A stretch of DNA of 64,000 nt, from NCBI GenBank assembly GCA_014529385.2, contig CM043970.1:60437023-60501022 (forward strand). Direction: 5' to 3'. Numbering within the stretch: position 1 is the stretch's first letter; every line of letters starts with the position of its first letter. The notes beneath the pieces are model-generated. The model was not told where the DNA came from. It ran no database searches and saw only the letters and a list, made by a program, of their open reading frames with translations. Positions 1-10,692 of the stretch are shown piece by piece. This DNA comes from Adiantum capillus-veneris. Taxonomy: Eukaryota > Streptophyta > Polypodiopsida > Polypodiales > Pteridaceae. The position numbers and the translations under genes are program-made.

Positions 1-535
1 TGAAAATTTCCTGAATAACCACATTGTATCTTTCAAAGCCATCCACTGCATCTAAAAGTTGATCAATGAAAGATAAGGGATAAGGATCTTTCTTGGTCAC
101 TGCATTTAATGGCTTATAATCAACGCAAACTCTCCAACACCCATCTTTTTTTGGAGTGACAACTATAGGGATCACCCATTCAGCATTATCAACTGGCTCA
201 ATGAACCCTGCATCCAGAAGTTTATCCACTTCTTTCTTTAAAGCATTCATTTGCTCCTTACCCATCCTTCTTAATTTTTGTCTTATTGGCTTTGCCCCTT
301 CGACTAGTTCAATCTTCACAACATCTCCAACAAAATCCCTTATTTCCTGATATGAAGTGATTAAAAGATTTGGAAACCTATCCAACATTGTTAAGCACTC
401 CCTTCTTTCTCCTTGTGTCAAATTAGTACTTAGCATATTTTGAATCAGCCCCTTCTTCACTGACAATTCTTGTTTAGGCTGCATCAACTCTTCAAGTTGT
501 TCTAAACGGCTTGAAGAATTTATGTCCCCTGACAT
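1..535 (-). CDS. Ty3/gypsy reverse transcriptase, N-terminal part (runs off window)
   Basis: The frame is open from an ATG at 535 to the window edge. It shows the linker and fingers of a gypsy RT: a segment ending in LLDAGFIEPVDNAEW-like residues, then VTPKKDGCWRVCVDY and KPLNAVTKKDPYPL, which match the conserved VxKKDGxxRxCVDYxxLN and DxYPLP blocks. Motif A and the YxDD box would lie beyond base 1, so catalytic competence cannot be judged. It follows the protease of the same relic. The ATG is simply the first in frame; in an intact element this would be internal to a polyprotein. Confidence 0.8.
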   Translation of the reverse strand, partial: MSGDINSSSRLEQLEELMQPKQELSVKKGLIQNMLSTNLTQGERRECLTMLDRFPNLLITSYQEIRDFVGDVVKIELVEGAKPIRQKLRRMGKEQMNALKKEVDKLLDAGFIEPVDNAEWVIPIVVTPKKDGCWRVCVDYKPLNAVTKKDPYPLSFIDQLLDAVDGFERYNVVIQEIF

Positions 536-713
536 TTGCAATACTTAACCAATTTCTCTCTTCTCCTCATCCAGCAGTAAGAATGACACTTCACCCTCAT
601 CACTCGAACTAGAAGTACCACCACTTTTTGAATCTTTAGAAATGTCTTTACTTTGGTAACTTCGGATTCATCATTTTCACTCGCATCTTCTAGTGCCAAA
701 GGTTGCTTGACAG

Positions 714-1115
714 TCATATCAAACACCCTCTTTTCACCCTTCTTGCCATACACACAAATTGTGCCTTTCCCCAACCTTGCACATCATTGATAGCTCTCAA
801 CCAAGGCCATCCCAAAATGAGAGGAAAAGCTCCTAGGATAGTTGGCATAACATGAAAGTTTACTATAACCTTCACGTTAAAGACTTCAACTTCCAAATTC
901 TTAATCAGCCCCAAACACTTCACTTTGGCATGGTTTTCTAGTCGAATCCTAAACCCAGAGCTTCCATACGTAATGAGACCGAGTCCCTCAACATATGACT
1001 GTGTGATCACACAAAGTTGAGCACCTCCATCAATGTAGGCCTCTCCCATGCCCACACCTTTGTTCCAAGTGTTCACAAGAGAACAAATTTTGGGTAACTC
1101 TCCCATAGCCAACAC
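714..1115 (-). pseudogene. Retropepsin-like protease, copy 1
   Basis: About 133 codons resemble the aspartic protease of gypsy elements. The active-site loop reads AYIDGGAQLCVIT, where DTGA or DSGA is usual, so the residue after Asp is Gly. The downstream flap/ILG region reads LILGWPWL, matching the family's ILGxxWL block. The protein should release gag and pol from the polyprotein. The segment lies upstream of the RT in the correct order but in a different frame. Its 5' part belongs to a 506-bp tandem duplication. Confidence 0.7.
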
Positions 1116-1885
1116 TTGGACTTATCCATGCTTTGGCTCTTTTTTTGGATTCACTAATGACTTCCACTACCTCTTAAGTTTGGGCACCATATTCATCAAC
1201 TATCCAAAAGTACAATCTACTTTTCTCCCAATCAGGTCTTCTTTTAAACTATAAGTTGTTTGGCCTTCTCACAAAGGTAGATCTGCTACTTCAAACCGTC
1301 TACAAAGTCTCCTCTTCCTCTTAGCTTTGCCTCTTCACCCTCTTTCTCTTTCCCTTTCTTCTGAACTGAGACCCATAGCACGTTAAAGACTTCAACTTCC
1401 AAATTCTTAATCAGCCCCAAACACTTCACTTTGGTATGGTTTTCTAGTCAAATCCTAAACCCAGAGCTTCTGCATGTAATGAGACCCAGTCTCTCGACCC
1501 ATGACTGTGTGATCACACAAAGTTGAGCACCTCCATCAATATAGGCCTCTCCCATGCCCACACCTTTGTTCGAAGCGTTCACCAGAGGACAAATTTTGGG
1601 TAACTCTCCCATAGCCAACACTCGGACTTGTCCATGCTTTGGCTCTTTTTTTGGATTCACTAATGAATTCCACTACCGCTTAAGTTTGGGCACCATATTC
1701 ATCAACTATCCAAGAGTACAATCTACTTTTCTCCCAATCAGGTTTTTCTTCAAACTGTACGTTGTTTGGCCTTCTCCCAAAGGTAGATCTGCTTCTTCAA
1801 ACCGTCTACAAAGTCTTCTCTTCCTCTTAGCTTTGCATCTTCACCCTCTTTCTCTTTCCCTTTCTTTTGAACTGAGACCCGTAGC
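874..1885. repeat. 506-bp tandem duplication (874-1379, 1380-1885)
   Basis: The sequence starting acgttaaagacttcaac at 874 restarts at 1380, and the block ending gaactgagaccc(a/g)tagca recurs at the end of each copy. The two copies differ by scattered substitutions, so the duplication is not recent. It duplicates the protease active-site region of the gypsy relic plus upstream sequence. Confidence 0.85.
1448..1660 (-). pseudogene. Retropepsin-like protease, copy 2 (truncated duplicate)
   Basis: This reading frame repeats the first 60 or so residues of copy 1, including the AYIDGGAQLCVIT active-site loop, with a few substitutions. It ends where the tandem duplication ends, so it lacks the LILGWPWL block. 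It is the second copy of a duplicated segment and not an independent gene. Confidence 0.7.
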
Positions 1886-2069
1886 AGCATATCCATCCCT
1901 TTCTCTTTTGCCTACGGGCATCATATCTGCTTCTTTCTTTTCAATCCGCACAATACCCACATGACCACTAGAGGTTGAGGCCTGATTTTTCTGTTCCGTA
2001 CCTTGATCTTCCCATATATCCAATGCATAATCATTAGACCTGCTAGGAATCTAATGAGAAAGTGGAAAC

Positions 2070-2560
2070 ATATCACCTCCCATTCTTTTTGGACAATAAG
2101 TGTGCTGATATGACCAAGTTTACCACAATTATAACAAGTAGGGATGAACCTTCTTTGTGGCTCAAAGACACCTTGTCCACAACCCACATTAGCATTAGGC
2201 TAAGCTTCACATGGTTGGGCCATTCCTCTACCACGACCACAACCACAACCACCTCCAAGAACACTGAGCCGCAAATCCTCCATCATGGTTATCATGTCTT
2301 GCATATTTTTTTGTACTTGTTCAGTGTTCACAATCCTTTGAGCAAGCTAGGCTTCAGTCTCTGCCTGATTTCCCACATTTTGGCCACCATTACCTTGCAC
2401 ATGGACCGCTTTCTGATGATCATTGAGTCTTTGAGCTTTCCATTCTTTCTCCCTGGTGATAGTATAACTACTTCCTTGAAGGTAGTGGGCCTTTTCAGCT
2501 CAACTTTGAACTTCAAACTTTCCTTTAAGTTTTTCACGAAACGGTCCTTCTTTATCATGG
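2070..2560 (-). pseudogene. Gypsy gag C-terminus with degraded zinc knuckle
   Basis: The minus strand shows a basic gag-like stretch (about 2558-2328) and then a CCHC zinc knuckle beginning CYNCGKLGH at about 2140-2110. The last cysteine of the knuckle is lost through a frameshift. Gag would form the particle and bind RNA. The order relative to the protease downstream fits a gypsy element. Confidence 0.6.
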
Positions 2561-2669
2561 CTGGAGGGATTTCATTTCCTAAAGCTCAGGCCCATTTATC
2601 CCATAAACGGGTAAATTGCAGTTGCACATATGATGAATGGGATGAATACGATCTTATGTGAATTTATTC

Positions 2670-3161
2670 CTAAAATCACAATACCTTTATTGATGATTTT
2701 CTATCAAAGGATGTGAATCAGGTGAGAAAGATAAAGCTCTGGATCTTAGGAGGTGCTACTAGTTTGTGGAAAAATCACATAAATGATTGTGATAAAATTA
2801 TGTCTAGGTTAGAGGAAGTGAATCTTACTTTTTTAGGGAAAAACTCTATGTTTGGTGTCAATGAAATGCTCATTGTGTAGGGAACATGTGTAGGCCATAT
2901 GGTAGGAAACCTTTTCCAACAAAGGTAGATGCCATCCAAAGAATGAAAGAAACATGCACTAGCATCACTGAGGTTAGAAGGTTTGTGGGAGCATGCGTCT
3001 TTTATATTATTTGGACTCCACATTATGCACATGTAATTGATCCTCTTTATCAACTGCTTATAAAGAATCAAAAGTTTAAATGGAAAAGTGCACATGTAAA
3101 ATCCATGAAAAAGCTAAAGGAGTTGCTCGAGTTGGCACCAGATTTGAGAAAGGTAGACTAA
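2670..3161 (+). pseudogene. Ty3/gypsy RT thumb/connection fragment
   Basis: Frame 1 starts with TFIDDF, the equivalent of the YxDD catalytic box, then a segment ending SRLEEVNLTFLGKNSMFG. After a stop and frameshift near 2878 it continues with CRPYGRKPFPTKVDAI, ITEVRRFVGACVFY and HYAHVIDPLYQLL. This is the region from motif C into the connection domain that precedes RNase H in gypsy polyproteins. It lies on the opposite strand to the relic at 1-2560 and is therefore a separate fragment. Confidence 0.75.
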
Positions 3162-3194
3162 CTTGATGTTTTATATTACTAGCTTTTAAGAAGA

Positions 3195-4583
3195 ATATGG
3201 TATCATCAACAAAGCCTCGACTCACTAGCTAGTCATTATTGAATGCAAACCTTGAATTTTATCTTTTTTGTAACAAGTCCAAATAATTAAACAAAGGATG
3301 TGTAACCAGTAAAAATAGATGTGGACTAAGTGAGTAGCCTTGTTGAATAGATATGGAGACATGTATTTTATCAGGTAAGTAATTGTTTATGATCATCCTT
3401 GACCCTGCATCCTTTCCCAAGAGACATATACATGCATATATTGTAGGTCCAAATCACATTTTTTGGAGAATCAGTTTCACAAAGTCCCATAGCACTATGT
3501 CAAAGGCCTTGGCCAAGTCTATCTAAAAGAGCACAATATCTTGGCCAGTTCTTTGTTCAATTCCCAAGTTCACTGTCAGTATGTTGTGGTAGATGGATGT
3601 GCCTGATATAAATACGATTTGAGATTGATGCACACCTTTCTTTAGAAATAGAGTCAACCCAAGAGAAATGGCTTTAGACAACAATATATATATATATAAT
3701 GCCCATCATGGCGATTGGTCTTGAGTCCTTAATCCCCTTAGGAAACAATGTTTTAGGGATCTCTTAGGGATTAACTTGATTATTCCTTGTTTGAGATTGG
3801 GATACAATCAATGAGCAAGCCAAGAGGTTTTGAGCATGGGCACAATGATACTTCTCAATTGCTCACAAACATACTAACATGAACTCCTTAGATAATCCAC
3901 ACATGCTTGAAGTTTTCTCATTTGGAAATTTTTGTAGTGCATATTTAAGTTTCTTTTCACTAAATGGGAATTCCAGTCTCTTTGCATTAGCTTGTTCAAT
4001 AGATGAAGGCACTATACTCAGAATTTTTTGTATTGTTGTCAGTTGAGCTGAGCAGATCTAAGTTATCTACATCATTATTGAAACTTCAAGTATAGTATCC
4101 TACATCATGATTCAAAATGTCTTGGTTTTTATCCAATTTTTTCCCATCCTCAATGTATATCACTACCATACATTCCCTTCAATGCTTGATTTTAAGCTTT
4201 TGAAACAAGATTTTTGACTCATATCATTGCAATACTAAGAACATGTTGTCTGCACGAAAATCTCACATTTGCTACCTGCATGGTTTCGTAAATTTTTCTT
4301 ACATTTCTATCCTATTCATATCTTTCTACATCCCTTACATACATAGTGCTCCAAAGATTACATGTGCTAGTTTTGACCAATTTCTTTTTTTTGCATATAC
4401 ACCATTCTCAAAATCATATTTCTAACGTTAAGACTGGTACATTATTAGCCTTGCTAGTTTTCAACATGTCTTTATTCTTTGAATGGGATATACATGCTCC
4501 TATTAAAAGTTATGCCCTAAATACTGAACTTTTGTATTTCTGCTTTCTGATAAAATTGTGCACTTTCATGAATGCTTTGGTAG
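3195..4583 (-). pseudogene. LINE (non-LTR) reverse transcriptase relic, interrupted by the CACTA element
   Basis: Translating the minus strand across several stops gives, from high to low coordinate: LEFPFSEKKLKYALQKFPNE, then RPIAMMGIIY, then a segment with IDLAKAFDIVLWDFV, then QQGYSLSPHLFLLVTHPL, then GFVDDT. These match the pre-RT segment, the RPI block, motif A (D-x-x-K-A-F-D), motif B (Q-G-x-x-L-S-P) and motif C (F-x-D-D) of L1-like LINEs. Sense decays towards 4.2-4.58 kb. The CACTA insertion begins at 4584, and the other half of the target resumes at 12552. Confidence 0.75.
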
Positions 4584-4595
4584 CACTACAAGAGG
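4584..4595 (+). repeat. CACTA left terminal inverted repeat
   Basis: The sequence CACTACAAGAGG is the exact inverted match of 12540-12551. The CACTA terminus defines the superfamily and is where the transposase cuts. Confidence 0.9.
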
Positions 4596-4624
4596 CTATT
4601 CATATTAGCCACACTCAAAAAAAA

Positions 4625-4690
4625 AATCCCGGAGTCGCTATGAGCGTCGCAAATTTACAAGTAACTTTGCGACACTCATAGCGACGCCGG
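4625..4690. repeat. CACTA left subterminal repeat (GTCGC palindrome)
   Basis: A stem-loop pairs gtcgctatgagcgtcgcaaa with a later tttgcgac-actcatagcgac. The same GTCGCTATGAGCGTCGC words recur many times at the right end. In En/Spm-like elements such subterminal motifs bind the second element-encoded protein. Confidence 0.7.
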
Positions 4691-4776
4691 CTGGGCTAAA
4701 AAAATAACAGAGAGCGCCCAAAAACTCAGATCTCAGATCTGAGTTTTATGACGCCCTCAAGCAAGGAGCAGGTAAC

Positions 4777-4900
4777 GCTCTCCCTCTCTCTCTCTCTCTC
4801 TTTCTTCTCCACACACACACACACACACACACACGAGGAGAGGAAGGAGAGCCAGGTATACTCCTTCCCTCTCCTTACTCTCATGTTCCCTTCCCCTCTT

Positions 4901-4967
<67 letters not shown>

Positions 4968-4992
4968 TAAACAAAGAATGCACACACACATT

Positions 4993-5038
<46 letters not shown>

Positions 5039-5275
5039 AGAGTACAAACATAAACAAAAACGCACACACACATACATAAACAAAGAATGCACACACACAT
5101 TGAGAGAGGAAAAGAGAGAGATAGCATGCATAAACAAAAAACACACACATTGAGAGAGGAAAAGAGAGAGAGAGAACATGCATAAACAAAAAACGCACAC
5201 ATTGAGAGAGGAAAAGAGAGAGAAAACATGCATAAACAAAAAAACGCACACACATTGAGAGAGAAAGAGAGAGAA
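4777..5275. repeat. (CT)n/(AC)n/(GA)n microsatellite block with a 50-60 bp minisatellite
   Basis: The block holds (CT)n at 4777-4802 and 4911-4946, (AC)n at 4811-4834 and 4947-4968, and (GA)n at 4996-5030. After these come about four copies (5062-5275) of a unit reading cacacattgagagaggaaaa, then gagagagaacatgcataaac. It lies inside the CACTA element before its genes. Confidence 0.85.
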
Positions 5276-5327
5276 ACTAATTTAACGTCGTAGGAAACTA
5301 ATTAAAATTAAAAGACCTAAAGATCTA

Positions 5328-5403
5328 GCCGACGAGGAGTTGAACTCAAGACCTATTATTCAAGAGGGAAATGGCATAACCAATCTATCATACTTGGCAT
5401 CGG
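5328..5403 (-). other. tRNA-like sequence (possible tRNA-derived relic)
   Basis: On the minus strand ACCGATG at the start can pair with CGTCGGC at the end (6 of 7 pairs, one G-U), 76 nt apart. Between them are an A-box-like TGATAGATTGGTTATGCC and a B-box-like GAGTTCAACTC. The T-arm and anticodon arm pair poorly, so this is at best a decayed tRNA or SINE head and could be chance. Confidence 0.25.
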
Positions 5404-5468
5404 TGATAGAAAGGTTATACCATTTATCTCTTTTTATTGGCACACACATCCACACACGCGCGCACACA

Positions 5469-5600
5469 CAAGAAGAAGAGAGTTATAACGTCGTAGGAAA
5501 CTATCCTAAAAGACGTTAAAGATTAGGTTAGATGTAGACTTACGTTAAATTAGATTTAGGTTTATTTAAGTTAAATTAGATTAGATTTAGGTTTATTTTT
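5469..5600. repeat. Direct repeat, left of captured segment
   Basis: This block (agaagaagagagttataacg, then TCGTAGGAAACTATCC, then acgttaaagattaggttaga) recurs at 6178-6305. The two copies bracket the HMA fragment and may mark how it was captured or duplicated. Confidence 0.7.
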
Positions 5601-5669
5601 AATTAGATTTACGTTTATTTATGCTAGATTTAGATTTACGTTATATTAGATTAGATATAGGTCTCCATA

Positions 5670-6021
5670 GACTGCGATGCCTGCATGAAGCGGGTGAAGA
5701 AAGCCCTCAATGGAATATAGGGTATTGCTGCCTTCACTCATGGTGGGCTCCGCCGATCCAAAAGTACTGGTGAAATGTCTTCAGAAGATAGGGAAGAAGG
5801 TGGATCTTCAGGGCGGCAAGAGTCACTACATCCCCGACAATGACCATCTAGACAACCTCTAGTCATTCAACAGCAACTTCAAAGTTAGTAAACAGAACAA
5901 GAACGGTCCAAAGGGCCAATTGCTGTCATCAGATGTGGATGGAGATGAGGCAGCGTCACCACCGGAAGTTAACTCTCACATCTTTAGTGATGAGAATGCC
6001 AACTCTTGCCGAGTTATGTGA
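5670..6021 (+). pseudogene. Captured heavy-metal-associated (HMA) domain gene fragment
   Basis: The start reads DCDACMKRVKKALNGI, which matches the metal-binding loop M/L-x-C-x-x-C and first helix of HMA domains. After a frameshift it continues GSADPKVLVKCLQKIGKKVD, the typical end of an HMA fold in plant isoprenylated metallochaperone-like proteins. About 60 more codons follow to a TGA at 6019-6021. In-frame TAGs lie at 5718-5720 and 5860-5862. There is no CaaX box at the end. It lies inside a CACTA element between direct repeats, so I read it as a transduplicated host gene piece that no longer codes. Confidence 0.7.
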
Positions 6022-6177
6022 AAAATTATGTGTTAAATCAGTTTTAAGGTTCTTATAATCCCTGTTAGTTTAGTTCTTTGTTTTTAATATAACATAATTT
6101 ACGTTAGAAAGATTTATGTTATATTATATTAGACTTAGGTTTATTTAGGTTTACCCACACACACACACACACACATA

Positions 6178-6305
6178 AGAAGAAGAGAGTTTTAACGTCG
6201 TAGGAAACTATCCCAAAAGACGTTAAAGATTAGGTTAGATATAGACTTACGTTAAATTAGATTTAAGTTTATTTTTAGTTAGATTTACGCTTATTTACGT
6301 TAGAT
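6178..6305. repeat. Direct repeat, right of captured segment
   Basis: This is the second copy of the block at 5469-5600, with a few substitutions. It also follows an (AC)n tract, as the first copy does. Confidence 0.7.
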
Positions 6306-6592
6306 CGAGTCCACGAAAGAATTACTTACGGTTTAGGGTTTAGAGTTAGACGAACAGTGAAAAGATCTACTGTGAAAAGATGCTAAGATGCTGTAAAGTG
6401 CTACAGCTAGAGAAGAGGCAAAGGGGTTTTGTCCACTACATGCAGTATCATGTAGACGTGGGTCTGTAGATTTCTTGTACCCACAAATATAGGTATTGAC
6501 CAATAAAGACGAGATTATAACCCGGTGGTTCTGATCTCCGTGCACCTCTAGACCGAGGTGTGCGGGGATTGGACATGACTAGAGGATGTGAG

Positions 6593-6593
<1 letters not shown>

Positions 6594-6628
<35 letters not shown>
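6594..6628. repeat. (GA)n microsatellite
   Basis: An uninterrupted GA run lies about 65 bp upstream of the transposase start codon. Confidence 0.9.
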
Positions 6629-6630
<2 letters not shown>

Positions 6631-6692
6631 GACGAAGAATGCCAATAGAATATTAAATTTTTTGTCCAGGTTATAAGATTTTTATCCTCATT

Positions 6693-9600
6693 ATGAGTAG
6701 TGACGAGGATGTGGGACCATCCAACCGAAACACCTATCTCTCAACGAGGGTCTTATGTCCTTGTAATCAATGCAAGCATGTTGTGCGACGGACAAGACGT
6801 GTTTCTTTGCAGCACGTTCGCGAATTTGGCAAGTTCGATCCATCTATTATAGATCGAGTTGTTGTCAATTATAACTCGTCGAACTCTGACGCTGGCCAAC
6901 AAGCAGCAATCTTGCAACCCAATAGACGTGTTCGCATGCGCTTTGGTCAAGCAGCATATGTGTGGCCACAAGATGTAGCCTCTGACAGCTCGGGGGATGA
7001 TCATGCAGAGCACATTCCCAACGAGGCAATGTTTGAGCCCGAGATTGATGAAATGATCGAGACGATCATGGATTCAGAAAGGCTTATCTATGATGATATG
7101 AAAAGTGAAGCCGATACGCCATTGTATAATGGAGCACGTATGTCTAGATTGAAAGCACTCCTGGTTCTTCTCAACATGCAGGCAAAGTTTGGATGGAGTG
7201 ACACTAGCGTCACAGCGCTTTTCAGGTGATCTATTACAATTAGTTTACTTTAATAAAACTCTAAATGTATAATGATCTGATAGATTTTTACACGACTGTA
7301 TCGTATTTTTATGTTGTGTAGATTGCTTAAAGAGCACATACTACCAGCTGACAATGTGATGCCAGATTCCCGAGATGAAGCAAGAAAGATTTTGCGAAAC
7401 TTGGGGATGGATTACAATTCTATCCACGCTTGTCCTAATGACTACATTCTTTTCAGAGGGGAATACATAGACATGGAGAAGTGTCCGAAATGTGATTCCG
7501 AAAGATATCGAGTAGATCTCCACGGGACAAAAATTCCACAAAAGGTTTTGCGACATTTTCCTCTGCTTCCTCGCATCAAGCATTTCTTCGAATGTAAGTC
7601 CATGGCCGCCCTAGCATCATGGCATGAGGAGAATAAATCTTCGGATGGTGTGCTACGAATTCCTGCAGATTGCGCAGCCTGGAAACATATAGATGGAACA
7701 TGGTCGGATTTTGCCAGGGAAGCTCAAAATTTGCGCTTAGGCTTGGCTATGGATGGCGTAAATCCATTTGGTCAAAGATCAACATCTTACAGTGTATGGC
7801 CCGTTGTCATCGTCAACTACAACATTCCCCCGTGGTTGACTACGAAGAAGGGGCACCTATGGCTAAGCTTGATTGTGCCAGGGCGATATAAAGTGGAGAA
7901 TATGGATGTGTATCTTCGTCCACTATTGGAAGAGCTACAACAATTGTGGATTGGCATAGAGGTGGTGGATATGAGCCGACACACAGGACGACAGAATGCT
8001 TTGATCAGAGGCATTCTAATGTGGACCATGCATGACTATCCCGGGCTAACAGAATGCTCAGGTGATCTATTGACACTCCTCACTCAGACATTGTAAATCT
8101 TGTTTTTTCCCATAGTTGATCTATTATCATGTGTATACATGCAGGGCTTCAAACAAGCGGATACAGAGCATGTGTCACATGTGGACCTAGACTGAATGCA
8201 CGTAGGGCGCCCTCACTGAAGAAGAAAATCTACGAAGGTCATCAAGCGTATCTTCCAGAGAATCATGTGTTACGCGACGGCTTTTTGGGAAGAGAGCCAC
8301 CAAGGATGTCTGCACAAGCATGGTTAGAGTAGAAGGAGATGTGCAATGACGGATTGCCTCCAGGGATGAAGAGACTATCTCTATGGTACGAGTTACCATA
8401 CTGGCCCCTACTCATGATCAATCACTTGCTCGATCCATGCACATATTCAAGAATGTGGGTAATCTACTATGGGACCATCTGACCGGCAAGAAAGATACTT
8501 TGGGAGCCAGAGTTGACCTTAGAAATGTGGATCGTATGGAGCAATATTGGCGGCAAACAGTGTCTGATGGATCGATAAAACTCCCTAAAGCACCATGGAT
8601 TTTCACAGGAGCCCAAGAACGCAAAGTAAAAGAGACCATTCGATCTTTGCGGACCCCCACTGGCGTAATGCACTCGCTCCGAACGTGTTTTACTAAAGAA
8701 GGAAAGCTTACCGGTTTGAAGTCACACGATTGGCATAAAATGTGTCAGGTACGTTCATAGTGGACTTTAATATCATTGCATAAAATGTGGACTTTAATAT
8801 CATTGCTGCACATACTTTACAGTTTATTTTATCGGTTGCCATTGAGGGATGTTTGTCTCTCGACATCCGTAACACAATCTACAAACTTGCAAAGCTGGTG
8901 CAATGGATCTCACAAAAGGAGATCAACGTAGACTCCATACCATTCGCCAAACTAAATGTTGCGGAGCTTGTGTGCATGTTTGAGAAACATTTTCCTACTA
9001 CCATGCTAACCATTCAGGTGCATCTTCTTGTTCACATAGTTGATGAGGTGGAAATAGCTGGCACAGTTCATTCCAGATGGATGTTCTTCTTAGAACATTT
9101 CATGAAAACGCTTAAGGGATATGTGCGTCAAAAGGCACGTCCGGAGGGTAGCATGGCAGAAGGTTGGTTGGTATCAGAGTCCCTAGTGTACATTGGAGAG
9201 TGGCTAGACGGATTTGATAAAGCCCGGGACACGCTATGGCGAACCATAGATGATGAGCGCATATCTGGGATTGTCATGTGCAATCTCAGTGTTGAGAAGA
9301 AGATGACGGAAGATCTAGAGGCTAAAATCAACCGATTTTGCATGCTTCACAATCCAGTGATGCAAAAGTGGATTTCACAATATGAGGATGCAAAGCAAGA
9401 GCGACAAAGGGCACGAATCGAGTGGAGACGGGGAAGACGACCACCGATGCACTATCCGACGGTTCTAGAGAGCCTACCAACATTCATGAGCTTAAGATGG
9501 TTGCACAACCAATTGAAAATCGCACAACAATGCGGTGACAAAGTGACTGAGGAAGAGTGGGAGTACTCTCGGGGTTGCGCGACCAAGGTAAGTTTGCAAT

Positions 9601-10420
9601 GTACGACTAGCTAGTGACTTTATTTCTAAACATTTGAACGGCCACTCATAATCTTTGTTCGTTGTAGTATAAGTCATACACAGCAGCATGGTGTAAAGGT
9701 CGACATTTTAGGGTGGAACGGATTGACAAAAAGCGTTTTACTCAAGATTGTGGAATCATGGCAAATTTTGAACAGTCTAGTCGATGACGTTCCTCTGATG
9801 CAAATCCTGTGGTGGCGGAACTCACTTACTTCGGCACGCTACAAGAGATTTTGAGGATCGATTACAGAGGATTTTTTGTCGACTTGTTCGACGTGCAATG
9901 GTTCAAGATAATCATGGAGGGTCGCAACGCTACTGTGCGTAGAGGAGAGTCTGGTTTTCTTGAGGTGGATTCTACTAAGAAATGGACTGACCTAAGAGAC
10001 ACTTTCGTACTACCCGAGCGTTGTGAACAAGTAAGTATGTAAATAGTTAACATCCCCCTTTTACAAGTTATGTGCTTGAAAGCTCTCATGTAAGTTATGT
10101 GGCTCTGGCAGGTAATATTTCATCCTACAAAGTCTACATCAAACTGGTGGTACGTCATAGAGGTAGCCCCTCGTAGTGCAAGGACGTATGAAGGCTACCA
10201 TGTGCCAATCACAACCGCATCAATGGAGGAGATCAGAGAAGATGCTCAATTAGAAGCTGCTGCGGTGGTGCCAGACGAGCATCAAGATGCTACTACTCTA
10301 TATGGGGTGCATGCAGAGGAGCTACAAAATGAAACAGAGGATATGTGTTTAAACGGAGAGCTCTATATAGATATAGGAAGTTATGCTGAGTTATGCAAGG
10401 ATGAGAGAGAGATCTCTTAA
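6693..10420 (+). pseudogene. CACTA transposase, TNPD/Transposase_21 type, six exons, broken
   Basis: Suggested exons are 6693-7225, 7322-8061, 8145-8748, 8823-9587, 9668-10030 and 10112-10420. Each junction has GT..AG and joins in frame. The N-terminus holds a Transpos_assoc zinc motif (CPCNQCKHV), and exon 2 the Transposase_21 core (CPNDYILFRGEYIDMEKCPK, then LRLGLAMDGVNPFG and NYNIPPWL). Exons 3-4 hold the MHIFKNV and DUF4218-like parts (VHLLVHIVDEVEIAG, KGYVRQKARPEGSMAEGW). Exons 5-6 hold DUF4216 (YFGTLQEILRIDY). The protein would cut and join the element ends. A TAG at 8330-8332, a 1-nt frameshift near 8430 and a TGA at 9785-9787 disable it. Confidence 0.85.
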
Positions 10421-10692
10421 AGCCACAAATATTGTATTTGAACGATTTTGCTCCGTGTTGTAAAAGCTCTGGCTCTCTAAGTACCTTCCATGGTGTATAA
10501 CGCTCTTTTCTACGCGCGCTCACATCTTTTCATTGAAAATTCTAAGTTTTCGACTTGCCTCTTCTATCACTCAATTCATTGCGTCATTGTATTTATATGC
10601 GTCATTACGTCATTGTATTTAATGGTCTTTGCGTCATTGTCTACTCTATTCATTCAATATTAAGTTTAAATATTCGTGTGTTTAATGCAGGT

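Larger units (their letters stand above)
1..2560 (-). mobile_element. Ty3/gypsy retrotransposon relic, 5' half
   Basis: Read on the minus strand, the order is gag remnant (about 2560-2070), retropepsin-like protease (duplicated), then the start of reverse transcriptase running off the left edge. This is the gag-PR-RT order of Ty3/gypsy elements. No LTR is visible; the 5' LTR would be expected to the right, where unrelated relics begin at 2.66 kb, so it is probably lost. Frames are broken between gag and protease. It is a dead fragment. Confidence 0.8.

Noticed and set aside
2062-2661. 199-codon plus-strand frame
   Set aside because: It is antisense to the gypsy gag and zinc-knuckle region, and its Thr run is the complement of a Val-coding repeat.
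4243-4681. Two overlapping plus-strand frames of 60 and 111 codons
   Set aside because: They lie antisense to the LINE relic and cross the CACTA left end, so they cannot be one old gene.
4900-5275. CRISPR-like regular repeats
   Set aside because: The spacing is microsatellite and minisatellite in origin, there are no unique spacers, and the setting is eukaryotic.
6325-6350. gtttagggttt telomere-like words (also at 11697 and 11951)
   Set aside because: Only one or two degenerate units each. No telomeric array is present, so there is no direct support for a chromosome end here.
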